NCBI GenBank assembly: GCA_020746105.1
Contig: CM036658.1
Coordinates: 16,042,689-16,106,688 of the forward strand
Length of the DNA: 64,000 nucleotides
Source of the DNA: Trogon surrucura
Lineage: Eukaryota > Chordata > Aves > Trogoniformes > Trogonidae
Direction: 5' to 3'
This document shows, in pieces, positions 51,186-61,780 of the stretch (position 1 is the first letter of the stretch; every line of letters starts with the position of its first letter). The translations under genes were made by a program, and so were the position numbers. The notes below the pieces were generated by a model. The model was not told the origin of the DNA. It was given only the letters and a program-made list of their open reading frames with translations, and made no database searches.

Positions 51186-51763
51186 ATCACAGAATCACAG
51201 AATGTTAGGGATTGGAAGGGACCTCGAAAGATCATCAAGTCCAATCCCCCTGCCAGAGCAGGAACGCCTAGATAATGCTACACAGGAACGTGTCCAGGCG
51301 GGTCTTGAACATCTCCAGAGAAGAAGACTCCACAGCCTCCCTGGGCAGCCTGTGCCAGGGCTCCGTCACCCTCACTGAGAAGAAGTTTCTTCTCGAGTTT
51401 AAGCGGAACCTCTTATGTTCCAGTTTCAGCCCATTACCCCTTGTCCTATCAGTGGTTGTCACCGAGAAGAGCCTGGCTCCATCCTCGTGACACTCACCCT
51501 TGATATATTTGTAAACATTAATGAGGTCACCCCTCAACCTCCTCTTCTCCAAACTAAGGAGCCCCAGTTCCTTCAGTCTTTTCTCATAAGGGAGATGCTC
51601 CACTCCCTTAATCATCCTAGTTGCCCTGTGCTGGACTCTCTCCAGCAGTTCCCTGTCTTTCTTGAACTGAGGGGCCCAGAACTGGACACAGTATTCCAGA
51701 TGGGGTCTCACCAGGGCAGAGTAGAGGGGAAGGAGAACCTCTCTCGACCTACTAACCACCCCC
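51186..51763 (-). mobile_element. Young CR1 LINE 3' end just downstream of the CpG island
   Basis: The plus strand starts ATCACAGAATCACAGAATGT, then TAGGGATTGGAAGGGACCTC, and ends at TACTAACCACCCCC, where the 5' truncation falls. The minus strand is open through the RT C-terminus from [20 protein letters not shown] to [20 protein letters not shown]. It is nearly the same as the matching part of the 36.6 kb copy, with only scattered differences by eye. The ~110 nt of open frame upstream of 51,763 is unrelated flank. Confidence 0.94.
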
Positions 51764-53440
51764 AGATGTTTGAAAAGAGAGGGAGTTCCACATCTGTGCC
51801 ATCTACATAATGCTGTTCCCTCCTTTGTTCTAGGAACTTTGGAAATCGTGTGATAAAACATCATTTTGTGATACATGCACAGGATCAGTGCAGCTGTAAT
51901 ACACAGATACCTTCCTAAATGCTCTACAGAGAGAGTGCCTAAAACCTGGACAGCTTTGTTTCTGATTTAGCAGATGTGCCAGGTTTTGTGCTGTACAATC
52001 TGACACTCGCAGACATCTGCTTTACTAGAGGAACTCCCAATATGCTTTTACAGAATACCATCAGATAGTGTAGCTGGCCTTTTATTTAAAGATTAGGGAA
52101 GACTGATGCCTCGTAAGTGGTGAGAGAAGCTGGCTTTTTTGTTTGCTTGTTTCTTTGTTTTGGTTCACAGATATAGGTAATTAAGCCACATAGTTCCACT
52201 CCTCAGAAAAATCTTCCAAATTGCCATTCTCAGTCTGGAAGAATAACTAAAATGAGCTAGTGGTTACTGCACTAAATCACGACGAAGAATCCTTTAGGTA
52301 AAGTTTGTGGGATGTAATATTCTAGTGTCAGGCCTTTGAAAACCAAGAGAATCTTAACAATTTGGGAATTTTTTCCAGTAAGTAATTGTAAGGATCTGAA
52401 GCTTTTTTTTCCATACAAACTACATGAATCTTGTTTGTAAAAGGAAAGCTTTCCTGTCTGCATTTATTAAAGCAAGCAACATTCAGTTTGTTTTCTGAGC
52501 AACATGGATTAGTTGCTGGATTGATTGTTTTTATGTTCATCTTCCCTTCTTTGCTGAAGTTGCAAAAAGTGTGTCATAATTCATCATTTGAACCAGCAAT
52601 TGAGATATATGTCAAAGTATATTGTGAGCTACTGACGAGCCTATGAAAATGTGTTGAATATTGGCGTGTTGTGAAGCCTCTTACTTGTTTATCTGTTTTC
52701 ATCCCTGTTCAATTTCACTTCCTCACTGTGTGGATGTTTGTTCACTACTGCCATCTCTTGGATAGAAACAGGCTTGCTGTACATTTATGATGGTTGTCCG
52801 CTAGGGAGTGGTTTGTGAAGAGAATACAAGCATTGCTATACTTGCCTCTCTGTGGAGACTTGCCAGTGGAAAACATGGCAGTAGGAAGGTATGAGCAGGG
52901 AACAGATCCTCATGGTTATCTTTTCACTTGCAGGTATGGATCAAATTTTGGTAATAATTTCTGTGCTTTGTATTTTAATTTCCTTGGGAAATGAGATCTG
53001 TGTGATTCCACATCCTCATGACTTTGGCTACTAAGAAGTGAACATGCTAGTCAATTTTAACCAAGTTTGAAAGCAGGATAAAAAGTTTGAAAACAATTCT
53101 GTTTCTACATATTTTCTAAAAATTGAGGACAGGGTCCAGGAGAAAGACACATGTTGCTTGGCAGTAGTCTTCCATCTGAATGTACTAAACACAGTTGTTC
53201 TCATGCTGGTGGAGCAACCTTGTGCACTTACTTCTTTAAAACTGTAATTTCTTTTTTTTCCCTAAGGCCTATGTTCCAGTATACTGACCTACAGTTGTGA
53301 ACATGCTGGTTTTGACAAAGATGGCTTTCAAAAGATGGTTGAAGGATCTTGTGAAGGGTGAAGGATGATTGGAACAACTTTTTCCAGAAACAGCAATATT
53401 AGAGTCTGTTGACATACATGGATTATTTTTTCACATTTAC
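51764..53440. other. Candidate FANCC intron 1 sequence
   Basis: AT-rich, no exon recognised. The frame at 52,794-52,994 has no resemblance to FANCC. Confidence 0.5.
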
Positions 53441-53829
53441 AGGATGATTAAGGGAGTGGAGCATCTCCCTTATGAGAAAAGGCTGAGGGAGCTGGGGCTC
53501 TTTAGTTTGGAGAAGAAGAGACTGAGGGGTGACCTCATTAATGTTTATAAATATATCAAGGGTGAGTGTCACGAGGATGGAGCCAGGCTCTTCTCCGTGA
53601 CAACCAATGATAGGACAAGGGGTAATGGGCTCAGTGAGGGTGACGGAGCACTGGCACAGGCTGCCCAGGGAGGTTGTGGAGTCTCCTTGTCTGGAGATGT
53701 TCAAGACCTGCCTGGACACGTTCCTGTGTAGCATTATCTAGGCGTTCCTGCTCTGGCAGGGGGATTGGACTTGATGATCTTTTGAGGTCCCTTCCAATCC
53801 CTAACATTCTGTGATTCTGTGATTCTGTG
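53441..53829 (+). mobile_element. Young CR1 LINE 3' end with internal deletion (sense strand +)
   Basis: Starts AGGATGATTAAGGGAGTGGA, encodes [20 protein letters not shown] and [20 protein letters not shown], then jumps at about 53,631 from ...GGGTAATGGGCT to CAGTGAGGGTGACGG. Compared with the 51.2 kb copy about 50 bp are missing, with CT at both breakpoints. The jump shifts the RT frame. It ends with GATTCTGT repeats at 53,808-53,829. Confidence 0.94.
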
Positions 53830-54298
53830 TGAAGATGCATATATTGTATGACATTAATCCCAAATAAAAATCTTCAGCCTTTGATTCACTTCCAGAAGTG
53901 GTTTTACTCTATGTAATGGTAAAGGACAGACTCATTGCAGACTTAGGCTATTTGCAAGAGTTTTCTGTTATTACTTTTTTAACTGTCAACCTTGCATATG
54001 GCTGCAGGGTTCTGACACAGGAGTTCTGCATGCATTTTTGACTTTGAATAGGAATTCTGTTGGTACACAACGCCATGAGTTATATTTTCATAAATTTACT
54101 AGTCATTTACTAGTCAAGTATTGGACACCATCTAAAGACAGATGACTTGCTCAGATGTAATCTGCACAGCATTGGTGACAATAGTCTGGTGAATTAAAGT
54201 CCACAAAACTACTGCAGCCAAAGGAAATTTGTAAATCTTTGAGAGGAATAAATTCTTTTTACTTGCAAATGAAGCAAATCTAATGGTAACAGACATGT

Positions 54299-54361
54299 TT
54301 GGTGGGTTTTTTTTGTGGGTTTCTTTGTTTGTTTTTGTTTTTTGTTTTTTGTTTTGTTTTA
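54299..54361 (+). repeat. T/G-rich low-complexity tract
   Basis: Runs of T separated by single G or short G groups (GTTTGTTTTTGTTTTTTG and following). Confidence 0.85.
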
Positions 54362-55674
54362 AGTGAAAAATTACACTGTACTATTAAACTGTGAGATTAG
54401 AGCAGTACTAATCAGGTTCCCGTAGAACTGAAGTAGAACAGACCTTTGAAACTTAAATGACTTCTTTAGTGTCATGTGTGAGATGTGTCAGAAGTGAAAA
54501 TCAGCGTCCTAAGCTTCTGAGTCCTGGAGGCAAAATGTAAGGCTGTCCTTCCTCCCTACTAGTAGATTCACTAGACATGTTTACTGTATAAATCTTGATT
54601 AACTATGTGACAGTATTGAAATATTCCAAACAGTGACTGTAATAAAGTATCATAATACACAACTGAATTGACATATGTGAGTGTCCAAAGAGAAGAAGCC
54701 AAGAAACATACCACTAGCTGATACATTTTTCCTATGTTGTACCTTAGAAGTTCTCATCTATCATCAATGGACCCAAATTCTTAAGGAACTCCTCCCTTCC
54801 TGTAGGATACCAGAAGTATATATCTTTAATTTCATCCCAACTGTGACATTGGTAATAGTGCGAGTTTTTCACAAACAGATGTGATAGAAATCTTGCTGCA
54901 AGTCACAGGATCCACTATTAGCACGTTTAAAAGTACGTGCACGTAGAATATGCAATTGATTGAGAATTCCTCAAATCAAATGACTCATCACTTTGAATGT
55001 TAGTGCCCTGTCTCCCGTCTAAATGTCCTTATGGCTGATTGTTGCTTCAATATGTGTTTGACTGAATGAATCACTGGAAGTCTGCTCTAGATGTTCATGG
55101 GGAAACTTATCTCTTCTTGTTTGCAAAGAATGAATAGCCTGATTTAATGCCTGTGAATAGCATGAAACCTTGCCAATGGACTCCAGGGGCAAGTGTCTGT
55201 GGGAGTGTGTTAAAATAATGTACAACAAAAGGGTGTAAATGTTGATGTGAATGTCATGAAGTTATTTTTATTCTTCTGAAGAATACGTTTTTCTTTTTCT
55301 GTCAGGTATACTTAGTGCCATAAATATATCTTTATTCGGATGATTTTATTCTACGTCTATTTCTGGGCATGAGTATATGGGGAGAGAGGGAAGAAAAGTG
55401 TGAGACTCTCATGATTTTTTTATTGCAAAGAGAAAAGCATTCTTTCATTTGCAAACTTGCATTCATTGTATTAGACTGCGTGAATGGTTTTTCACAGAAT
55501 TTCAGTAGCCTCAACCAATGGTAGAATAAATATGTATAATATTTGGTTATATGCAGTCACTAGACTTCATACAAAAGCAAGTATATATAGTACAAGCTGG
55601 AAAGAAAATACTCGTCCGTGATTGTTGTGTGATCATTTTATATTTGGTGGAATATTGCCCTTCACTGTTGCATA

Positions 55675-55800
55675 AACCATTGTGTCGTGGACTAGAACAT
55701 ATGGGATTTGTGTCTTTTATCTCTTTGTCATTTGTTTCCTAAGTGACTCTGGGCAAGTATTTTTTCTGTTTATGCCTCTATTGCCTTATGCTTCACTAGA
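55675..55800 (+). repeat. Possible MIR-type SINE remnant
   Basis: GTGTCGTGGACTAGAACATA followed after ~50 bp by CCTAAGTGACTCTGGGCAAG and TCTGTTTATGCCTCTATTGC has the order and spacing of the MIR 5' region and core (GTGACCTTGGGCAAG...TGTGCCTCAGTTTCC in the recalled consensus). More decayed than the 17.1 kb copy. Confidence 0.5.
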
Positions 55801-56607
55801 AGTTCTTTAAATCCATAGGACTGAAGAATTTCAGTGAAAGGTGTGTACTTCATTGCTATATTAAATATTAGAGGTTCTTAAAACGTGACTCTAGAGATTT
55901 TCAGAGAAAAGGAATTCACAGTATAAGCAAGATGACTCTGTACACTGCATGCATAGCTCTGGATATCAAGAACACACATGGTATTTTAAGTGATGTTCAA
56001 ATATTTGCCAGAAGGAATTCGAAACATGAATTGTCTTTTCTTGTATCTGTGTAAGTCAGGAGTCAAGCTTGAATTTAGCAGGGTAGCATGGCTATTAAGG
56101 AAGCATAATTTTTGGAAATATGAAGCCCTTTTGTGTTAAAATTTAATTGTTCTTTTAAATTGTTAATTTAAAAGTTCTGGCAGGAACTTTTTTAGGCATT
56201 TTCCCCCATCTCCTTGTAATTGTGCAAATAGAAGCAAATGCTTCCTTCATATGGTGATACATAGGAATATGCTTTTTTTTTTCTTTCACATTACAGGTTA
56301 TATATGACTCCTCTGAACACCACTGATGTTCTAACTTGCTGTGTACAATGTAACGTATGTTCTTCTACTTCAGATTATAGAATTACTGCATATTTGTTAA
56401 TTGCAGAACTTGAACACATGGTGAAACTTTGAATTCATCTGTAAAGTGTGTTTTGGGTTTGTTTTTTTTTTTCAGAGGGATTGAATTTTAAGGAAATAAA
56501 TTTATCTGTATTCCACTCAACCAGTATACAAATACAGCTTAGTTGAAGAAGAGGTTCAATGATGAGGGAAGCTTAGGTGACTGGTTTTGTTTATGTTCAC
56601 ATCGGAG

Positions 56608-57285
56608 TAGAATAGAATAAACCATTTTAACTGAAAAAAAAAAACCTGCAAACAACAATCATCTGGTCCAATTGCCTTATGAATTCTGGGCTGACCAAGT
56701 TAAACCATGTTATTAAGAGCATTGTCCACCAACACTGACGGGCTTGGGGCCTCGACCACCTCTCTAAGAAGCCAGTTCCAGTGTTTCACCACCCTCTTGG
56801 TAAAGAAAGGCTTCCTAATGTCAAGTCTAAATCTCCTCTGGTGTGGCTCTGAACCATTTCAACACGTCCTATCACAGGATCCCCAGGAGAAGAGCTCAGC
56901 ACCTTCTTCTCCAATTCCTTTCCTCAGGAAGCTGTAGAGAGCAATGAGATTGCCCCTCAGCCTCTTTCTCTCCAAATTAGACAAAGTCGTCAGCCGCTCC
57001 TCCCAGGGCATGCCTCCCAGCCCTTTCACCAGCTTTGTAGTCCTCCTCTGGACTCATTCAAGGACCTTCACATCCCTCCTAAATTACAGGGCCCCGAACT
57101 GCACACAGTGCTCAAGGTGAGGCTGCACCAAGGCTGAACACAGCAGGATAATCCTCTCTTTCAGCCAGCTGGCCATGCTGTGTTTGATGCAACCTAGGAT
57201 GGGGTTTGCTTTCTTGGCTGCCAGGGCACACAGCTGACTCCTCTTGATCTGCCATCAGGCAGCACCTCCACATCCATTTTTTTCC
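56608..57285 (-). mobile_element. Older CR1 LINE fragment with TAGAATAGAAT-type end
   Basis: The plus strand starts TAGAATAGAATAAACCATTT, includes ATCATCTGGTCCAATTGCCT, and continues into decayed RT sequence (CCCCTCAGCCTCTTTCTCTC; TTTGTAGTCCTCCTCTGGAC; GGGTTTGCTTTCTTGGCTGC). Same subfamily by eye as 23,710-24,235 (shared GTGAAGGTCCTT and TCTAATTTGGAGAGA in sense). An A run at 56,634-56,644 interrupts the 3' UTR. Frame heavily broken. Confidence 0.88.
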
Positions 57286-60200
57286 TGAAGAAGTGTTTTT
57301 CTGTAGAGAAGAGATTGAAGAAATGCTTCTAGTCATATATCGTTACAGTAAAAATGTCTAATAGTGCATTTAAACTGGAATGATAACCAGATGAAAAAGT
57401 TTAACTGAGGAACTACGATTTGTATTTGGTACAAAAATGACTCTGTGTCTAGGTTATTATGCTTTATTTACATCCTTGTTTTAGCTTACATCAAGCTCTG
57501 TGAGAGCATAATATTTACCAGAGAGGGTAATGAAAACTTTGTAGTCAAAGTTTGTATCAGATAGCCCATGAGATACCAAGTGATACATTAGCTGGACAAC
57601 TTGATCTAAGAGAAGAGGTACAATCAATAAATTACATTTAACAAGAATTTGCTAATTATTGCTATTAGTCTAACTTTCTGGTGTAGTGACTTGGTGACCT
57701 TTTGTGTGGATAAGCTTCTCAGTGTCCTGAATGCGCCCTATGAAATTTAGGCTCCACCGAGACTAATAAAAATTTGGCTGCCAGTGTAAACAGTATCAGA
57801 ATTTTGTTCCTTTTTCCATACCCTCCAAAAGAAGGTCTAATTTATGTAGTATTTAGACTACTCCTATCAGAGGCTCATGGGCAATTGATGTGGGGTATTG
57901 CTAGCTATAGTGAAGCTAAACTGGTGTTAGCAATGATTGGACTTTTTGCAAAGTGGTGTAAAAATATATTTTATGATCTCATGTATTCTACAGAAGCAGT
58001 TCTGCTTCCTGTGATTCAGGCGGATGAATCAGACCTAGCGACTCTTTCCAGAGTTACATTCTTTATTTGCATTGTCTTCTTAGCTGCATTGTTCATTGTG
58101 TGGCCTTTATTGCAGCTGTTGTCCCAGAAGTCAGCCGAGTGTAAAGGCTCTGTCCAGCAAACTAAATTGAAGACTATGTTAACATTCATCTTAATAAGGA
58201 CTATACCAAAAAGCCTTTATCCTTCAAGCAGTAGGAGAGATTGCCACGGTGACCTGAGTGTTACCAAAATAATCTTAGAAAGTTTGCTGTTTAGATTGTG
58301 AAAGACAAAATATGTAAGTTTTTGTCTTACTGAGGAAATATTATTGAAGAGAGATGTGCTTCAGCCACCTCATTTCTAGAAGATTATTAAGGTGTGTGCT
58401 TCTGTTCACCATACCCGCTATGTAATTTCTAGCTTCTGCTGTATTTTGGCATATATTCTTGTTATCTTTCTGTGGTAGATCACTGTGTAGTGATGAGAGG
58501 TAGGCAGTTCGGATACAGAAGAACAAGGAGGGATTTAAAGGGTGAGCTAGAATCCCCGTTTCTTTGAAGTCTGTTTTTTGTTTTGGAAGGCCACGTTGAC
58601 CTGCTTAACATCAGTGAGCGCTGACCAAATCTGGAATTTGCATTATTGCCTTGAAACAAATATCTATTTTGCACATGCATCATTCCAGGCCTACTAATAT
58701 GGATAGCTTTATGTAGGCCTTGCTGTATGTTGATCTGGCTAGTCCTGACATAGAATTTTTTTTTAAATTAGGACATTGTATGGTTTGATACTTTGCTGAG
58801 TTGTGCAGAGCCTTCTGCCAGAGATATAAAGGTATTTTATCTCATTGTCTGTTTTCTCCTCTTAAATGTAGCTTTTAAAAAAAAGAAATACTTGTAGTAT
58901 TGGAGTCTTAACTTGGTGTGTTTCTTGCAGGAGCAACTTCCAGTGTCTTGTGATCAGACTTTGTATTCAATTTATGCTTGAAAATATAGTAATCCATTCT
59001 GTGGGATAGTAATTACCTCTTTTGTATATGGAAGTGATAATTAATTGCGTTGTTGTTGTGTTAAGATTCATTATGGAAAAGTAACAAATAATCTGTAAAA
59101 TTCAGTGATATCACTCCTAAATGTCTTTCATGTCTTTCACTGTTCCCTTGGGTAAAAAGATAAGAGTTAGATGGATGTGCTGAGATTATTCTGCCTTTCC
59201 AATTAAAGAAGGTTTTGTTCTTAGCCTCTGGAAATGAGGTAAGTTAGGAAGAAAATCTGCTGCTGCAAGACAAACCTGCCCTTAGAACCAGAAAGTTTTA
59301 ATTTCTTTTTCTAAATAATTTTTTTAACGAAAATTTAAAAAAATATTTAAAAAATATTTTTCAAAAAAAATACATTTTTTTTTCCAGAGGAAGATATATT
59401 TGCATGCAATTTGTTTAAATTTGGAAAGGGTGTGTGTAAACAGGCCATTTTATGTAATAGTGGTTAGTTCTTGCTGTAAAATATCTGTGGATTTAGACAC
59501 AAAGAATAGGCAAATGAGCTCTTGTGTGAGTTATTAAATAAAACAAATCCTACTGATTAACACTGGATGTATGTTTATGTTCTCTAAGCTCAGTGGGGAC
59601 CTGTTCTGCTTGGGGCCTTTGGACCCTGGTGTCTCATGTCCGTATTTGAACTGATTTCTTGTTTTGTTCTTTTCCCGCACAAGGTTGATGATGGGCAAGA
59701 TTTGAGAGGGGAGATGGAGTAATGGAAAGTGAAGTGTTCATTTGGAGTGTGGAGCTACTTATCACTGGTTGAAGTAAAAATATACAAATGAGAGCTCTAT
59801 ACCCTGAGTGCAAGCTTTTGTCACATGTATTTGCAGTGCTGTGATGTAAGGCAATATGGTACTGTAATGATATCTCAAAACCCCTTCTACTTGAAATACT
59901 TCTATTTATATAAAAATAACAGCTTAATTTACAAGATTAAAGGCAAACTAAGTAATAACAGTTTAGTAGTAATATTTGGCAACTAGTAAAACCGGATTTG
60001 GGGACGTGGAAGGCTATGAAAGTTTATTACTGAATTTTCTAGGATTGACAGGGTTTCTTTCTGACAAGATGTGTTGTTTTAGCAACTACGTATTCCCTTT
60101 ATATTATATCTGACTCCTGAGTTTCAAAATTTATAAAGGGGGCGAAGTTACTTTGCTTTCACTTAATTTTTCTTTTTGAATGGTTTTACTTAAAAAGATT

Positions 60201-60300
60201 TTATTTTGACAGTTATAGAGGGAAAAAAATCATTCTTTTACTACCTTAAATGCTGAATCAACAAATATTTTCAGACTGTAGATAGGAGATAGTTGGGAGA
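57286..60300. other. Candidate FANCC intron 1 sequence with a 175-codon open frame
   Basis: AT-rich. The open frame 57,774-58,301 (plus) has one hydrophobic segment (FFICIVFLAALFIVWPLLQL) but no recognised family and lies in AT-rich sequence without coding-like bias. An extreme A/T stretch lies at 59,310-59,385. No exon recognised. Confidence 0.45.
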
Positions 60301-60499
60301 AGTTTTCTGTTGGTGTTTCTTTTCCACTTGCAAAGAGTTCACTGTCACAGAGGAATTAGTGGTTGGGTATGTCTGAATGTGGAATACTGTGACAGAAGTT
60401 TTCTGAAAACTTTGTTGATGTCTCTTCTCCCCTTGCAAATAGTTCATTATCCCAGAGGAATAGTGTTCAGGTGTGTCTAAACGTGGAATACTGTGACAG
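60301..60499 (+). repeat. Diverged tandem duplication, two ~100 bp units
   Basis: Unit 1 (60,301-60,395, 95 bp) and unit 2 (60,396-60,499, 104 bp) share AGTTTTCTG at their start, CTTGCAAA-AGTTCA in the middle, CAGAGGAAT, and GTGGAATACTGTGACAG at their end. Unit 2 has an extra AAAACTTTG-type insertion near its start. Similarity by eye is about 75-80%, so the duplication is old. No known repeat family was recognised. Confidence 0.85.
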
Positions 60500-61619
60500 T
60501 GTGGTAAGTGGAGTGCCCTGGTGTACTGTAGGGCTTTGCCTCAGGATCTGGGAACAAAAGTTACTGACTCAAGTGTTACATTTCAGACACTAATCCATAT
60601 AGCTCACTTGACAGAATAAAGCTAATCCATTTCTTGTTAGAAATGCTGCCTTCAGCTTCTGAAAGATATAACAAGTACCCTCATGGCTGAGCTCCACAGG
60701 GTTCCCTGTGCTTTAGAGTACAAGATCAGGAGGGTTTGACTGGAGATTCTGAGAGAGGAGTGTGAAAAACTGTTTCTTCCCCTTCTTTCTAGAAGCAAAG
60801 GATATCTGAAGGTGATTCACAGTAAATCCAGCTTCTGAATTTTTCATATTGTGGACTAAATAGTTGTAAATAAGAAGCAGTTTTTAATTTTTGGCATCTG
60901 AATAAAGGTAGTCCGAGCTAGCTGAAGAGCGTGGAAATGAACCTGAAAGAGATTTTAGGAATGTACTTGACAGTATGACAAGTTAAATTATTAATCAACT
61001 ATTTATTGCCTATAATTGATATATGTCTTTTAATATGTTTTGTATCTTACTGGAATCTGCACGTTTAAATTGCATTTAATTTGTTAGTTTTATATTTCTT
61101 CCGTTAATAACCTATATATCCTGTGACAGTTCTTGAGATGAAATCTGTGTGTTAGCTTTGGTATGTTATGTTTTCCTTTTTGTTGCGTTAGTTATACAGG
61201 TTTTTTACTGCATGGTTTCCAGTAATATTGAGATAAAGACAAGAGCAAGCTATAAATAAAATTCCACTTTTCAGGACTAGAAGCTATAGTTAAGATAATA
61301 AAATAACTATTTTGTTTGAGGCTTCTAAAGAAAGCAATCATGTAAGTACAGCTTGAAAAATCATGCTGTTGCAAATAGAACAGGTGCTTGGGATCATTTT
61401 TTCTGATTTTCTTTTAGTGCAGCATAAGCATTGTTGTGATGCAACAAAATATTAGTGCATATTGAATTACACACGTTCTTGACAAAGGATGAATTGAAGC
61501 ACATCCGAAATGGTAGACAACAGCCAATGGCCTATATGAACAATGCAGAAGTTCTTGGAAACGTCACTTTGATATACTTTTCTGTAGATATTGGGATAAG
61601 TTTTATAAGAATGTGAATG
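60500..61619. other. Candidate FANCC intron 1 sequence
   Basis: AT-rich, no gene or repeat recognised. Confidence 0.45.
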
Positions 61620-61780
61620 AGAAGTTGTGGATGGTCCCTGCCTGGAGGTGTTTAAGGACAGCTTGGATGGGTCTTTGAGCAACTTAATCTGGTGGGACGT
61701 GTCCCTGCCCTTGACAGGGGGGGTTGGTACTATATCGTCTTTAAGGTCCTTTTCAACCCAAACCATTCTATGATTCCATG
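61620..61780 (+). mobile_element. Old CR1 LINE 3' end stub
   Basis: GAAGTTGTGGATGGTCCCTG, then CTGGAGGTGTTTAAGGACAG, TCTGGTGGGACGTGTCCCTG, CCTTTTCAACCCAAACCATT and CTATGATTCCATG at its end. The UTR type is that of the older 47.1 kb copy. Strongly 5' truncated. Confidence 0.88.

Larger units (their letters stand above)
53830..56607. other. Candidate FANCC intron 1 sequence
   Basis: AT-rich. It contains a T/G-rich low-complexity tract (54,299-54,361) and a possible MIR remnant at 55,675-55,800. No exon recognised. Confidence 0.5.

Noticed and set aside
51268-51876. 202-codon minus-strand open frame beside the CpG island
   Set aside because: From 51,763 downward it is the CR1 RT C-terminus. 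The upstream part is unrelated flank read in the same frame.
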